DNA of 64,000 nucleotides. It comes from Zeus faber. Lineage: Eukaryota > Chordata > Actinopteri > Zeiformes > Zeidae. Every line of letters starts with the position of its first letter. Within the stretch, counting starts at the first letter, position 1. Positions 22,916 through 33,639 of the stretch are shown here, in pieces. The translations under genes and the position numbers were made by a program. The notes beneath the pieces are model-generated. The model did no database searches, had not been told where the DNA came from, and saw only the letters and a list, made by a program, of their open reading frames with translations. Location: contig OY482852.1 in assembly GCA_960531495.1 (NCBI GenBank), forward strand, positions 2,228,172 to 2,292,171. Reading direction: 5' to 3'.

Positions 22916-22928
22916 GGAAAAGGAGCTG
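22916..22928 (+). repeat. 13-bp target-site duplication, right copy
   Basis: GGAAAAGGAGCTG, identical to 14895-14907. It begins right after the A-rich tail of the L1-type LINE. Confidence 0.8.
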
Positions 22929-23429
22929 GGATCTCGGTTAAGGGGGCATGAGATGTCGCCATGGTGACAGGATACACCGTATGAAGAATGTGGAAATACA
23001 GAAAATAATTGAACATTGTACGAAATCCAGATTTGGGGGCACATCAAGCTCACAGTTTAATTTGAGGTTAATGTGTTTTCAAATCCAAAAGTCATTTGAC
23101 CTCAGCTTTCTTTGATCATTTTGAAATGTTTTTGTGCAGTATTTTCTCAATAGGTCTCATTGTAAAGCTCCATATTTTTGGCCTTTTTATTAAAGAAACA
23201 CTGAGTTTGCGCTGCCACGCTGCCACGCTGCCACGCTGCCACGCTGCCACGCTGCCACGCTGCCGGTGGAAGTTGAAAGATTGAAAAATGTATTTGAAAT
23301 TGCTCTAGTCTTTGAATTTATTAAACAAATATTCTGTCCATATATCACCATGAATATATCGCATTTCATCAGGTCATTTAGCATATTCATTTACAACACA
23401 CATTTGGAGTGGGGAGGGTGTGGATTGAG
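22929..23429. other. Intergenic sequence
   Basis: No gene is recognised. The only marked element is the 8-bp array at 23211-23264. Confidence 0.5.
23211..23264. repeat. 8-bp tandem repeat GCTGCCAC
   Basis: Six to seven perfect copies of GCTGCCAC, ending GCTGCCGG. Confidence 0.96.
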
Positions 23430-23550
23430 CAGCCACACCTGTCCTGGGTCTAGGTAACTGGATGCCAGGGTCAGGGTGGCTGTACACCTGTTGCTCGTTG
23501 GTTGGTCTAATGAGCAACAGGTGTACAGCCACACTGACCCTGGCATCCAG
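23430..23550. repeat. Hairpin repeat family, copy 1
   Basis: Arms of 39 bp at 23458-23496 and 23512-23550 are inverse complements with one mismatch, around a 15-base loop. The left arm begins CTGGATGCCAGGGTCAG and ends CACCTGTTGCTC. The sequence 23430-23496 plus loop is related in inverted orientation to 27135-27226, so this is a dispersed family rather than a chance palindrome. It looks like a small fold-back non-autonomous transposon, but no mobilising enzyme can be assigned. Confidence 0.8.
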
Positions 23551-24049
23551 CCAGCCCACTCTTTACAATAAATGTGTTTGTTTTTAACCCCATCGTCTGT
23601 GTCTCTGTGCCCTGAATGTGCCACTCAGGTGGGGTGTGGCCCCAAAAAAACAATAGAAACAACAGAATATTACCACCCACAGCTGTAAAGAGTGCAAACA
23701 TACAGCATCTTGAGTGTGTGGTTAAATAAACCGATCTTAAATTATTTGTATTCTATAGTGTCATATACTGTATAATGAGATAAGCTAAAATAGACCAAGG
23801 CTTAAGTAATGCCTGTGGAAATTCAGCGTCAAATCATCATTAAAAAATAAATCCCAAATAATTTTGAAAGGCCTCTGATACCAACTCAGCGGTCACAACA
23901 GAAAGTGACAGCAAGGAGGAGCAGAACAAGCAGCTTCAACCGTGTACGCAGATGTAAAAACATAGATTAAGTTCCTTTACTGATCCTGTGAATAGTGTAA
24001 ATATTATAATAATGATATTATATTTAATATTATTATTTCGATAATATTT

Positions 24050-24160
24050 TGCTCATATTGTGTTGCTTTTTGTCTTTGATGCACCTATGACCTCATCAAG
24101 TCGCTTTCCTTACTTGTGCAAATCTACTCGAAAAAACAAAATAATTCTGATTCTGATTCT
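24050..24160 (+). mobile_element. LINE 3' tail with GATTCT repeats
   Basis: A unique stretch ends in three GATTCT-type units (24144-24160). A short terminal hexamer repeat is usual for 3' ends of fish non-LTR elements. Family not assigned. Confidence 0.4.
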
Positions 24161-24467
24161 AATAAATATAATAAATATACTAATATGATTTTATTTAAAT
24201 AACCATGTCACTCATTGGCCCAAATTGAATTCCAAGTAAAGACGGCCATCGCATGATACCGTCATAAAGAGTAAACTCCATTAACATTAAAATAAACAAC
24301 TTTTAACGATGTCAGTGGAAAAAAAACGCCAAAAAATAAATATATTAGTTCAATATAAGTGAACATTTAAGGTCGTCGTCCTGGCGACGCAAATCCACTT
24401 TTTACCCCAAAAAGTCAATTGACAGGTAAAAAAAGGAATTTCTTTAGCAAAAAAGAAAGAGAATACT

Positions 24468-24516
24468 GAATGTCCCTCGAGGGATTAATGAAGTGTTAGC
24501 TCATCTCATCTTAATT
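24468..24516 (+). mobile_element. Rex1-like LINE 3' tail
   Basis: TGTCCCTCGAGGGATTAATG followed by AAGTGTTAGCTCATCTCATC resembles the TTCCCTCnGGGATTAATAAAGT tail seen at the end of fish Rex1-like LINEs. Only the tip remains. Confidence 0.5.
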
Positions 24517-24952
24517 ATAATAACGAAAATAAAGTTCCCTAATGAAGGCATCGGAAAGCAGCTGACCCCTGGTGACCCCTGGTGACCTCTGACCTCCCAT
24601 CCTTTCCCAGCGGCGATCAATCCACAGATCTTTACCGGGATTGATTTGTTTCCCGACCCGAAGCCGATCTCTGGGCTCTGAACCCGCTTTCCCTGGACGG
24701 CTGCCGGAGCGCCACTCTCAGGGGCCGGGTGGTGCGGATGCGGTCGTCATGGAAACCGACGGTGAGGGCGGGGATGACGGGGCGAGACGTGGAAATCAAA
24801 CAGAGAGGGCTGGAGACGAGACGAGAGGACAAACTGATGAGATCAGATCTAATCCCACTTCCACACGCTCCACCTGATGCTAATGCATGGGTTCTAATGG
24901 GAACGACGGGGGTCTGCTGCTGTACTATGATATCTGATTATATAGATACTGG

Positions 24953-25056
24953 TAGACAAACAGACAGATAGACAGACCGGCAGAGAGACAGGTGGACAGA
25001 CAGATAGATAGATAAATAGATAGACAGGCAGACAGACAGGCAGACAGACAGACAGT
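24953..25056. repeat. GACA/GATA tetranucleotide tract
   Basis: Imperfect AGAC, AGAT and GGCA units over about 100 bp. Confidence 0.92.
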
Positions 25057-25239
25057 GGTCCGTCACAAACACAGTATCATTGTAATTCTATGAATACATA
25101 CTGTGCAGCAATACTTTTAAACTTTATCTGAAGCAGGAAGTGGTATTAGTACTTGTACTCACGTGGTCGTCCTCCTCTGACTCATCTCTCAGGACCAGGA
25201 CCCAGGTTTGAACAGGAAGGATTGTGTCCCCGCAGTGGG

Positions 25240-25258
25240 CGCGGCGCCCCCTGGAGCC
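25240..25258 (-). promoter_or_regulatory. CTCF-like motif
   Basis: The minus strand reads GGCTCCAGGGGGCGCCGCG, containing the CCAGGGGGCGC core. Confidence 0.4.
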
Positions 25259-26219
25259 CCTCAGAACCGGGCTCCAGCCACGCCCGCCCCGCCCGCGCAG
25301 TGTTTCCACCGCCGCGTTCACCTGGTACAAGGTTCCCGTGCTCCACCGGTGAAACCATCAGGACGCCGCCCGGTGCGGCTCGGTGCCTCCAATGGTGGTC
25401 GTGCAGATGAGCTGGTGTCCGTCCCAAGCGGCAGACAGATGGTTCCATCTGGAAGGTCCCCGAGCAGAACCCGTCTCCTCCCGAACACAACATCACATTT
25501 ACAACGGATTCATTCAACTTCATAAAGTTCAACTTGTTTGGTGTTTTTTTTTTTTTTTTTTTTCGTATAAATGCTATAATTCTCCGTTTGACAGTGTGCA
25601 CTAAACATGGAGGTATTCATCAATGTGAAAAGGGAAACGTGAAATAATATCAAATACATTTTTTATGTTTTCTTGTAAAAAAAAAATAAATAAGAATCAA
25701 TTATATTATTTATTTTCATCAAGATATTCACAAAACTTGTGGATTCCCTCATCAGATACCTACCGAGTAGAGGTGGAGTAGAAGTGGAGTAAAGGGAAGT
25801 AGACTGGAGGAAAAAGACTACAGGTGCAGTCCAGATATAGTGAAGGTGGAGTAGTGTTAAAGTAGGAGTAGAGTAGCGGTTGGACAGTTTGTTGCTCGTC
25901 GGGAAAAGCAGAAATCAATAGAGAAAAACTGTACACGGAAATAAAAGAATAAATAATGTAAAAAAAATAATAAAATAAATCAACAAATAAAAACAAAGTA
26001 TATGGAAATGGATAAAAGATGTGAAAATAAATATCAAAACCAATAAAGAAAATAAATGTGGAAAAAATAAAGCAGTACTAAACTCAGATTCACACCTATT
26101 GATATTTCTATGTAAGTTTCCACTTTCATTCATCATCTTCTGTATTTATGTTCCAGTTGTGGTTTTATTTCTCTTGGTGTTTCCACCTCCACCCGCTCCT
26201 CCACACACCAACAGCTTGT

Positions 26220-26480
26220 TTTGCAGCTTTGGTCGCGCTGCACGAGGCGTCGCTGCAGGGATCTGCCGCCGGCCTGTGGTGTCGCTGCCGGGATGGTGTT
26301 AGGACGGTGTAAAGACGGTGTAAAGCCTGCACGGCAGCCACTCAGAGTCAGCGGCAGCCGGCGGGTCGGGCGGAGCAACCGGCAGCTGCGTCTGATGCCG
26401 GGCGGAGCGCCCGCGGCGTTCACCGCCGGCTCTAGAGGCGGAGAATCCACGTGTCCCTCCACCTGGAGGAGACGGAGGCG
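26220..26480. promoter_or_regulatory. CpG-rich patch
   Basis: Dense CpG (GCCGCCGGCC, GCGGCAGCCGGCGGGTCGGG, GCGCCCGCGGCG). Could be a small unmethylated island. No transcript start or exon can be defined. Confidence 0.35.
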
Positions 26481-27134
26481 GCAGGAGGGAGGAGCTCCTC
26501 ATCCTCTTTTCCCTTCGCGGAACTTTCACTTTCACAATAAAAAGCAAAAGGAAAGTCGTGTCCAGGCGTCCGAGTGAACTCTGCTTACAAGTGATGACCA
26601 CGCCCGTGCAGGGGCCTTCAGGGCGGCATCTGCTCCAAATGGAAAACAGCCGCATGGAACGGGGTTTTAAAACATGGATATATTTTTATTATCAGCCCAC
26701 ATATGTATTCTGCCCATCAGCTTCTCCCGACACCAGTTCCACCAATAAAGACTCACAACACGGAGCTCATGAATATTCGTATCTCGCCAAGGAAATAAAA
26801 GCGCTCCCTGCTGCTCGTCCGGACTTCCTGTTTCTCAGCTGCTGAATAAAGTCATTTATTCTGGAATGTGCGACTCATAAAAACACTATTGTTGCTCGGT
26901 GATCCTCCTGCCTTTGATTATAAAAAATAATGGCTGGAAAGGAGTTATTTTTATTGTGCCAGTTCCATCTGCCACACCCCACCCGGGCGGTGTTTTCAGG
27001 GTCCTCCGACAGAGACACAGAGATGTTGTTAACACCAGTTCATTGTAGAGAGGACAGATGGAACAAGCCGGGAGCAGATGGACACATGTCATGACAGAGG
27101 CCCTCCCCCTGTGTGTGTGGGGATGGGAGATTTA

Positions 27135-27226
27135 CCTGTTGCTCGTTGATTGGTCTGAAGAGCAACAGGCGTACAGCCACCCTGATCCCGGGCCTCATGA
27201 CCTGGACCCAAGACAGGTGTGGCTGA
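27135..27226. repeat. Hairpin repeat family, copy 2
   Basis: Read in reverse, the segment matches 23430-23511, including the loop (TTCAGACCAATCAAC against the inverse of the first loop). The outer part of one arm is missing, so only CCTGTTGCTC (27135-27144) still pairs with GAGCAACAGG (27160-27169). Confidence 0.75.
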
Positions 27227-28490
27227 TGATATTTCAATTTTGAAAAAAACAAAACAAAACAAAACAAAAAGAGGCTCCGCTCTGCTGTTGAGTGTCTCTC
27301 TGGGAGGAACGCTCCCCCATCGGCCCCGCCCCTTTCAGCCCTCCCGCTTACAGCGGGGCCTGTTGGGTCGGGGGCCCCTCCCTCTTTTAGTCTATACTGT
27401 ATATAATACAGCCACTAATCTCGATGGCCATCCACTCTTATAACACAAAACGCGCCTGGTCAAAAGGGCCCCATGGACATGGAGTGGCAGGTGCTCGGGC
27501 TCCCTCTGCCACGCCCTCTGCCACGCCCTCTGCCACGCCCTTTGCATGCGCCTGCTGTTGACCAAACACTGTGAAGGCCAGTCGGAATACAACAAAATAC
27601 AAGGTGCCGTCCTCGTTCCACATCTCGCCTCCTTCACACTCGGCCCCGTTCGGGTAGAATAAAACTGAGCGATGGATCCGGTGCCTTATGGATCCGGACT
27701 GACTCAGGAGAACGTTAACTGATCTATTTATAGCTCTGTTTAAAGCCAAATTAAACCGTTACATCGCGCATTAGATTTGATGGTTTTCACCTTTTACTAC
27801 CCCCCCAGGGGGACGCAAACCTCCTTTTGACAAACGCTCCTTAAAACGGCCTGGAAGGTTTTATCACAGCGGAAGGTTTCTGTCCGTGTTGGATTTGTTT
27901 CATTTGCGAGGAATTAAAGAGCTGACGTGCGAGACCAAGTTCGACGTTGTTTGGAAAATATATAAAAATAATGAAGCCTCCAAAAGTTAAAGGTGCTGTA
28001 CCAGCTCCACTGCACAATCTCAGCACATCCACGGTGGTGAAAATACTAAAATACAATAAAAATGTAAACATTAAAGGAACATAGAGGCATGTATAACATG
28101 TAACATAACATGTAACATAACATGTAACATAACATGGAACATGTCTGTCAGCTTTCTATGAAAGTGGATTTAGGGACAATGCTGTGATGAATGCAGGTCA
28201 AATGAAAAGAGACGATTTAAATGTCAGGAGGGGAGGGACAGCCTCCAGGTGTGTGTGTATCATAACCTCCAATTTGCATGTAGGTAAATGGGAAATGCTG
28301 ATATTTCATAGTAATGCAGTGATTGTAAATCGTTTAAGTCGTATTCATGAATTTAATATGAACAATCTTGTTTCTGTGTTCGGGCCAAACCACTTCAGGA
28401 CGCGCCAAGTGCATCCGCTGATAAATACACACAAGAAATATGAATATTCATCTGGAGCCACTGGGCAAGCTACTCAGTGTATTTATACAG
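27227..28490. other. Intergenic sequence
   Basis: Contains (AAAAC)n at 27243-27270, a 12-bp CTCTGCCACGCC array at 27504-27543 (about 3.5 copies) and an ACATGTAACATA array at 28096-28140 (about 4 copies). The interval 28265-28480 has long AT-rich unique words (ATTCATGAATTTAATATGAA) and looks enhancer-like. No gene is recognised. Confidence 0.45.
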
Positions 28491-28545
28491 TGTGTGTGTG
28501 TGCGTGTGCGTGTGTGTGTGTGTGTGTATGTGTGTGTATGTGTGT

Positions 28546-28619
<74 letters not shown>
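28491..28619. repeat. (GT)n microsatellite with GTGC and TATG interruptions
   Basis: About 125 bp of alternating GT with few interruptions in the first half and pure GT in the second. Frames of Val/Cys or Thr/His are artefacts. Confidence 0.97.
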
Positions 28620-28622
<3 letters not shown>

Positions 28623-30084
28623 AAGTTTTGTGTTTTGAAAATAATTTGATAACAGTTATAATTGATTTGAACTGGCAGAGTTCTCCATTCACTCTCCACA
28701 ACAGACATTACTCGGGGCGGCAATTTTTTTTCATCCTTTTCTTTTAAAACCTTTTCTGGCCCGTCCCCAATTATAGAGACATTTTCACTTACACTGAGAG
28801 ATTTATTATTTATTATGTAATATATTCATATATTACATTATATTAGATCTGCTACACACCCACATAGAGATGGAATATAATTTAAATCACTCCTAATCTG
28901 TACATCTTTATGATTTAAGACATGATGACATTAAACATTATTTTAAGTATGTATAATAAACAGTATATACTGTATGTATATTATTTTAAACATTAAATAT
29001 ACATATACGTATATATATATACATACATATATTTATATATATATATATGTATATATATATACTGTATACTGTATACTGTCTTATAAAAGTTGGCTTTTTA
29101 TGTACAGTATATAAATATATGTTTTTATTTTGTTTTGTATTTTGTTTTGTATTTGTTAGGTATTGTTTTTACACATTCACCTTCCCACATCACTTAATGT
29201 TCATGTGTCACATCAAGGATGAGGAAACATCGTGACTGCTTCGATGGAGTAACAGTATTTTCAGAATTCCGGTGATTTAATGGGACCAGAACCTCCGGTC
29301 GGCCTGGTTCTCCTCAGGCAAACCCGAGGACCCTTCATCCTTCAGCTTCCTCCCGCCCCCCGTGCCTGAAGGGATCCCGGCCCGGTTTGATAAATGATGA
29401 CTTCCTGCAGGACGGCCGGGGGGCAGGTCCTGTCCACACCACACAATTCGGATATTTTCGAAAAACTTTGTTTCAGGAACTGGAAGCAAAGCTTTTGGAA
29501 AAAGTCTTCACGGGCGGAGGTTTCTCTAAGCTCTGATTTCCGTGGGTTGGTGGAGGAAGTGAAAAGGAGCGTCTTGGGCTCAGGAAGCCACGAAAAACGC
29601 CGGACGCCCAGTTTGTTTACGTGTGGTCTCGGGCTGAGAGAAAATGTTGTTACAGCATCGAACCCTGACGCCAACAATCTATGATTGTTATTGACATTTG
29701 GGGCTTGAGACGCAGGCCATGACCACACCCATGAGGACACCTTTCAAAAACGTTGTCGTCCACACGAGCGTTTGGGCGGCGTCCGTCCACTCCCAAACGC
29801 CGACAACGCTGCTTCCGTTTCTTGACCATCAAGCACAGGAAACGTGTGGAGGTAGCTTCCGGAGAAGAAGCTCACTCAGGCAGCCACATGCGGAGACGCT
29901 GAAGATGCTCAACCGTCCAAAGCACCAGAGCAACAGAGACACTGTGTCCATCCCCGGTGACCCCCAACCTGTGCTCAGGACTGATTGGTTTCACCACATG
30001 TTGACAAGTCATCCCAGCTTTGCTTCATCATGACACCATCGTCCGTCCAGACATATGAATGTGGGTGGTGTAGTTCTCCGTGTC

Positions 30085-30100
30085 TCCACAAGGGGGTTAG
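30085..30100 (+). promoter_or_regulatory. CTCF-like motif
   Basis: TCCACAAGGGGGTTAG, a partial match on the plus strand, about 115 bp from a much stronger match in the opposite orientation. Confidence 0.25.
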
Positions 30101-30211
30101 AAGCGTCTCCAGCTTCGGGAACGGCGTCCGTACAGTGTTGTGTCTGAATGTTGTGAAGACGCTCCACCCGCTGCACGCTGCTCCTCTTCTTCTGTGGTGT
30201 TCGATGACGCG

Positions 30212-30230
30212 GCATCGCCCCCTGCTGGCC
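30212..30230 (-). promoter_or_regulatory. CTCF-like motif
   Basis: The minus strand reads GGCCAGCAGGGGGCGATGC, essentially the vertebrate CTCF consensus. It is one of the two best matches in the window. Confidence 0.5.
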
Positions 30231-30844
30231 TGGAGGCTGACGTCGGCCTTTTAAACCGTCCTCGTGTGGATGGAGAGATTTCCTCCAACGCTGGACAGCA
30301 TTCTCTATGTTGAACGTGTGGACGACGCCTCACCCAGCGGAGACGGCGGCGCTCTGCGAGCCGTGCACATGGCGAAAGCCCTTCCCACGCGCTCCTCATG
30401 ACCCCCGCGGGAAAGAGGCGGACGGCGCCGACGTTATCCCTCCACAATCTTTTTTTCACGCAATGCGCTTCAGCGTCAATAATCCCAACAATTACCACGT
30501 CCACCCACTGGCTGTTCAGGCTTCTGAAGAGACGCCTTTAATTCCTCCAACATACGCATGAATTGATTGTTGGCTCTGAAATCGTTAATTAAGGCTCGGC
30601 ACACTTCCTGGCGCGCTGCTCGCTGATGGAGAGCGGATCATTAGAGGTCCTCCGGGTCCTTTTAATAAACTCCTCCGGCGCCCCCCGCGATCCGGAGGGA
30701 GCGGAGTGGGAGGACGTGCCCGCAAATCAACCTGTGAGCTGCGGTTTCCACCGGAGCCGGAGCCGCTCTGCACCGAGGATGCTGCTCTTACCTTGAAATC
30801 CACACAATCATACACGGCGCTTGATGCCGGTTCCTCATAACAAC

Positions 30845-31245
30845 AAGTAAAAGTAAAAGATGAATGCAGGGAAAGTACCACTTTGACATCCAGTTACAAG
30901 TACAGAAGTACGGGCTCTTAAATGTGCCTCCAAGAATTAGAAGAATATTAGAAGAAAAAGTACTTCATATCCAGTGTCCGACTATAATACTTCATAAAGT
31001 ACGACTGAAGCTTTTATTCTCCAGACGAGTGCTCAAGCAAATCTGAATTTACAAAAAAAGAAATGCATTGGCGATGTCCTGCCGATGACAAGGATATACA
31101 ACTATTCAAATTAAAATATAAATCCTGACATCGACTTTGAAATGTAGTGGAGTAAAAGTCAAACGTCTTTGGAACCGAATGTACTTCAGTAACTAGAGAT
31201 GCTTGGAAAATGTACTCAAGTCCAGGAACAAAGTACTAGTACTTC
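30845..31245 (-). mobile_element. hAT-type non-autonomous element remnant
   Basis: Read on the minus strand, GAAGTACTAGTACTTTGTTC, GACTTGAGTACATTTTCC and TTTTACTCCACTACATTTCA match the interior of the fish hAT family with the CAGTGGTGGAAAG end. Termini are not recognisable. Confidence 0.5.
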
Positions 31246-33058
31246 ATTCCTCCATATCCACAGTTCACTGAGCTCAACGAGTCAAGCTGCTTTAACAGAT
31301 TCACCGCGGCTGTCCTTCACTTCCTGCAGTGGAAAGCGAAAAAAGATGATTCCATGAAAAGCAGCAGCGCATGAAACGTCTGCTTCCTAAACTTAAATGA
31401 GGTGTCAGACGACGCCACGGCTCCTCTGGTGTGTGGTGACTCTTTGTTCAGCGTCCATAACAAAGCCTCCGCCCTCCTCCTGTTGTTAACCTCCATCTGT
31501 TGTGATTTGCCGGCGGCAGCGGCGGGAGGCGGAGGGCGGGGGGTGGGTGGCGGGTGGCGGAGGGCTGCGTCTGCTCGATCGCAATGATCACCAATCCAGG
31601 AATCAATTACGGCCTCATTTCCCCACTTGTAGAGATCGGCTGCGTGATAGATGTCATAACTTCAGGCTACAGTGGATAATTAAGTCAGAGGGGGGTGGGG
31701 GGTGGTGGCATCGACCTCCCCTCGAGGAGATGAAACCAGGGGCTGGGAAGACCCCGTTCAGCCAGGTGCCCCCCGCTGCGAGCCACCTTTCGCTCCGTTG
31801 ACGATGGACTCCAGAGCGCTGTTGATAACGGCATGCCTTCTGAGAGCCCCATCCCTAAAATCAAGGGCCAAAAGCTGTGAGATGAATCAATACGGTGTGC
31901 GCTCTTCTAGGGGCCGCTTCTTTGGACGGGTGGGGGGCGGCGGGGTGGTCCTTTTGGGGCCGAGGTTCTGAGGACCAGTAGCAACGTAGGCCACAAATCA
32001 AATAAGGCGCTTGATTGCATCTTGGGGCCAACATTGATTTCCTTGGTGTGAGGACGAGCGCGGGTCAATGTTTGGCCCCCGATTAAACATCAACATGGTC
32101 TTTGGCCGGGCGGGAGCCCTTATCTCCAAACCGCCATCGCAACGACGGGGGATGTACGGCTGATTGTTAAGTGGTGGAGTTACACAGCGGCTGGCAGTTA
32201 ACCCCTGCAACCCCGAAATAGATCAGGCGGGAGGCGGCGCTGGGCGTGGACGCTTCCCTGCTCCGGGTCCTGCAGCCGGACTCCTTCCCTGCGCCGCCCG
32301 GGGCCCCCTGGCAAACATCTGTTTTTCTCCACAGTCACATCAAACATGTGTAACGACGTGGAAGGAGTCGCAGTTAAAGGGAGATATTAATCCACAACCT
32401 GACGTTTACTGCGTTGGGTCTCCGCGTCTGCTGCACCGTGGCAGCGGAGGAGTCCCCGGAGATGCGGTGTTGTCCTGCTTTTCGTAATTGCAGATTTATG
32501 TTGTTCGAATGTTTCCTCTTTTTTCGGCCGATTAATCTCTTGGACTGGTGTGTCACAGCAGTATTATAAAGTAGTGGCAATTAAAACGAAATGGAAGTAG
32601 TCATGTTCTATTAAAAGAGCATCTCATGACAACAAAGTATTGTATTAGAGAATCCAGAACATTCTGTTCACATTACAGAATAATAATGAAAGTATTCATA
32701 ACTTATTGATATTCTGGAGTTTCTATCTTGTGAAACAATAGATCATTTAACGTCCTCGGCTTTGGACTAATTGCAGAATAGTTTTATGTATGTGGATAGT
32801 TACTATGACTTCAAATACATACGCCAGCTGCACTCCACTGCATCAGTAGCGTGTCTATTATGGACTGCGTCTGCAATTCACCAGGTTGTGTTGGTGGTGT
32901 GTTGAATACTTGGTATAGTCCCTCTTCAAAGCACAGTTTGTACTTTTCACACAAGCTGTTGCAGCCATTTCCCTAGATGGATGTACCTTGATGGATCCCT
33001 CTTAATGCTCCTGAAATGACCGTTATACATATGCACTTAACTTGACTATACAGTCACA
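31246..33058. other. Intergenic sequence with candidate conserved segments
   Basis: The intervals 31585-31685 (CCAATCCAGGAATCAATTAC, GTGGATAATTAAGTC) and 32010-32165 (CCAACATTGATTTCCTTGG, CCCCCGATTAAACATC) have the balanced, motif-dense look of vertebrate conserved non-coding elements. No gene is recognised. Conservation cannot be tested here. Confidence 0.35.
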
Positions 33059-33240
33059 CAGTGGTGGAAAGTCACAAAGTACAAGTACTTAAGTACATTT
33101 TTCTATTATTTGCACTTACTTAAGTATATTCTGTTTCAAAACATTTTCAACTTTCACTTCACTACGTTTTAAAGCAAATATCTGCAAATCTTACTTATCT
33201 CATCTTATCTTATCTTACTACATTTCTAACATTTACCGTT
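33059..33240 (+). mobile_element. hAT-type element, left end
   Basis: CAGTGGTGGAAAGTCACAAA, then GTACAAGTACTTAAGTACAT and CACTTCACTACGTTTTAAAG. This is the left end and interior of a widespread fish hAT-type non-autonomous family. The matching right terminal repeat (CTTTCCACCACTG) was not found, so it is truncated. Confidence 0.65.
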
Positions 33241-33639
33241 TATCATTTAACGGTTACTTAATTTTTTTTAATGTATATTTTATATACATTTCATTTTGAA
33301 AATATCCTCAATATCCTTCTACATTCTTTAAATCATAATTCATATTTATCCATGAAACGCAACACATGATGCGATATTATGGGGTCATAAAGTTGGTCCC
33401 GATATGATAACATCATGACAACTCACAGCATGTTTTGCAATGCACCATGTATTACAATACTGCAAATATATTGTGATATAAAAATGGCTCCATACAGTAT
33501 GGTCGGCGTCTCTCGAGCTCCTCTCCACCTTTAATTTATTTTTTGTTGCTATTTCTTCGTACTTTTGTAACATATGTGAGTGCTCTAATACAGTGAGATA
33601 GACAAACACTGGTTTGGATTACCTGACTTACATGGCGCC

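Larger units (their letters stand above)
23551..24952. other. AT-rich intergenic sequence with LINE tails
   Basis: Two short LINE 3'-end remnants are listed separately. Otherwise the region is AT-rich with scattered short tandem words (GGTGACCCCT at about 24570-24590, about three copies). No gene is recognised. Confidence 0.45.
25057..27134. other. Intergenic sequence with GC-rich patches
   Basis: A GC-rich patch at 25195-25480 is followed by a T20 run (25544-25563), an AT-rich purine-biased stretch (25650-26060), and a CpG-rich patch at 26220-26480. Frames on both strands across the GC-rich patches have no recognisable domains. Confidence 0.45.
28620..30844. other. Intergenic sequence
   Basis: AT-rich to 29200 with TA/TATG alternation at 28975-29075, then GC-richer. 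Frames around 29342-29832 overlap on both strands without domains. CTCF-like motifs are listed separately. The interval 30430-30600 is a weak candidate for conserved non-coding DNA (AATTGATTGTTGG, GTTAATTAAGG). Confidence 0.45.

Noticed and set aside
28184..28747. 187-codon plus frame across the GT tract
   Set aside because: About a quarter of it is the (GT)n repeat; the rest lacks any domain.
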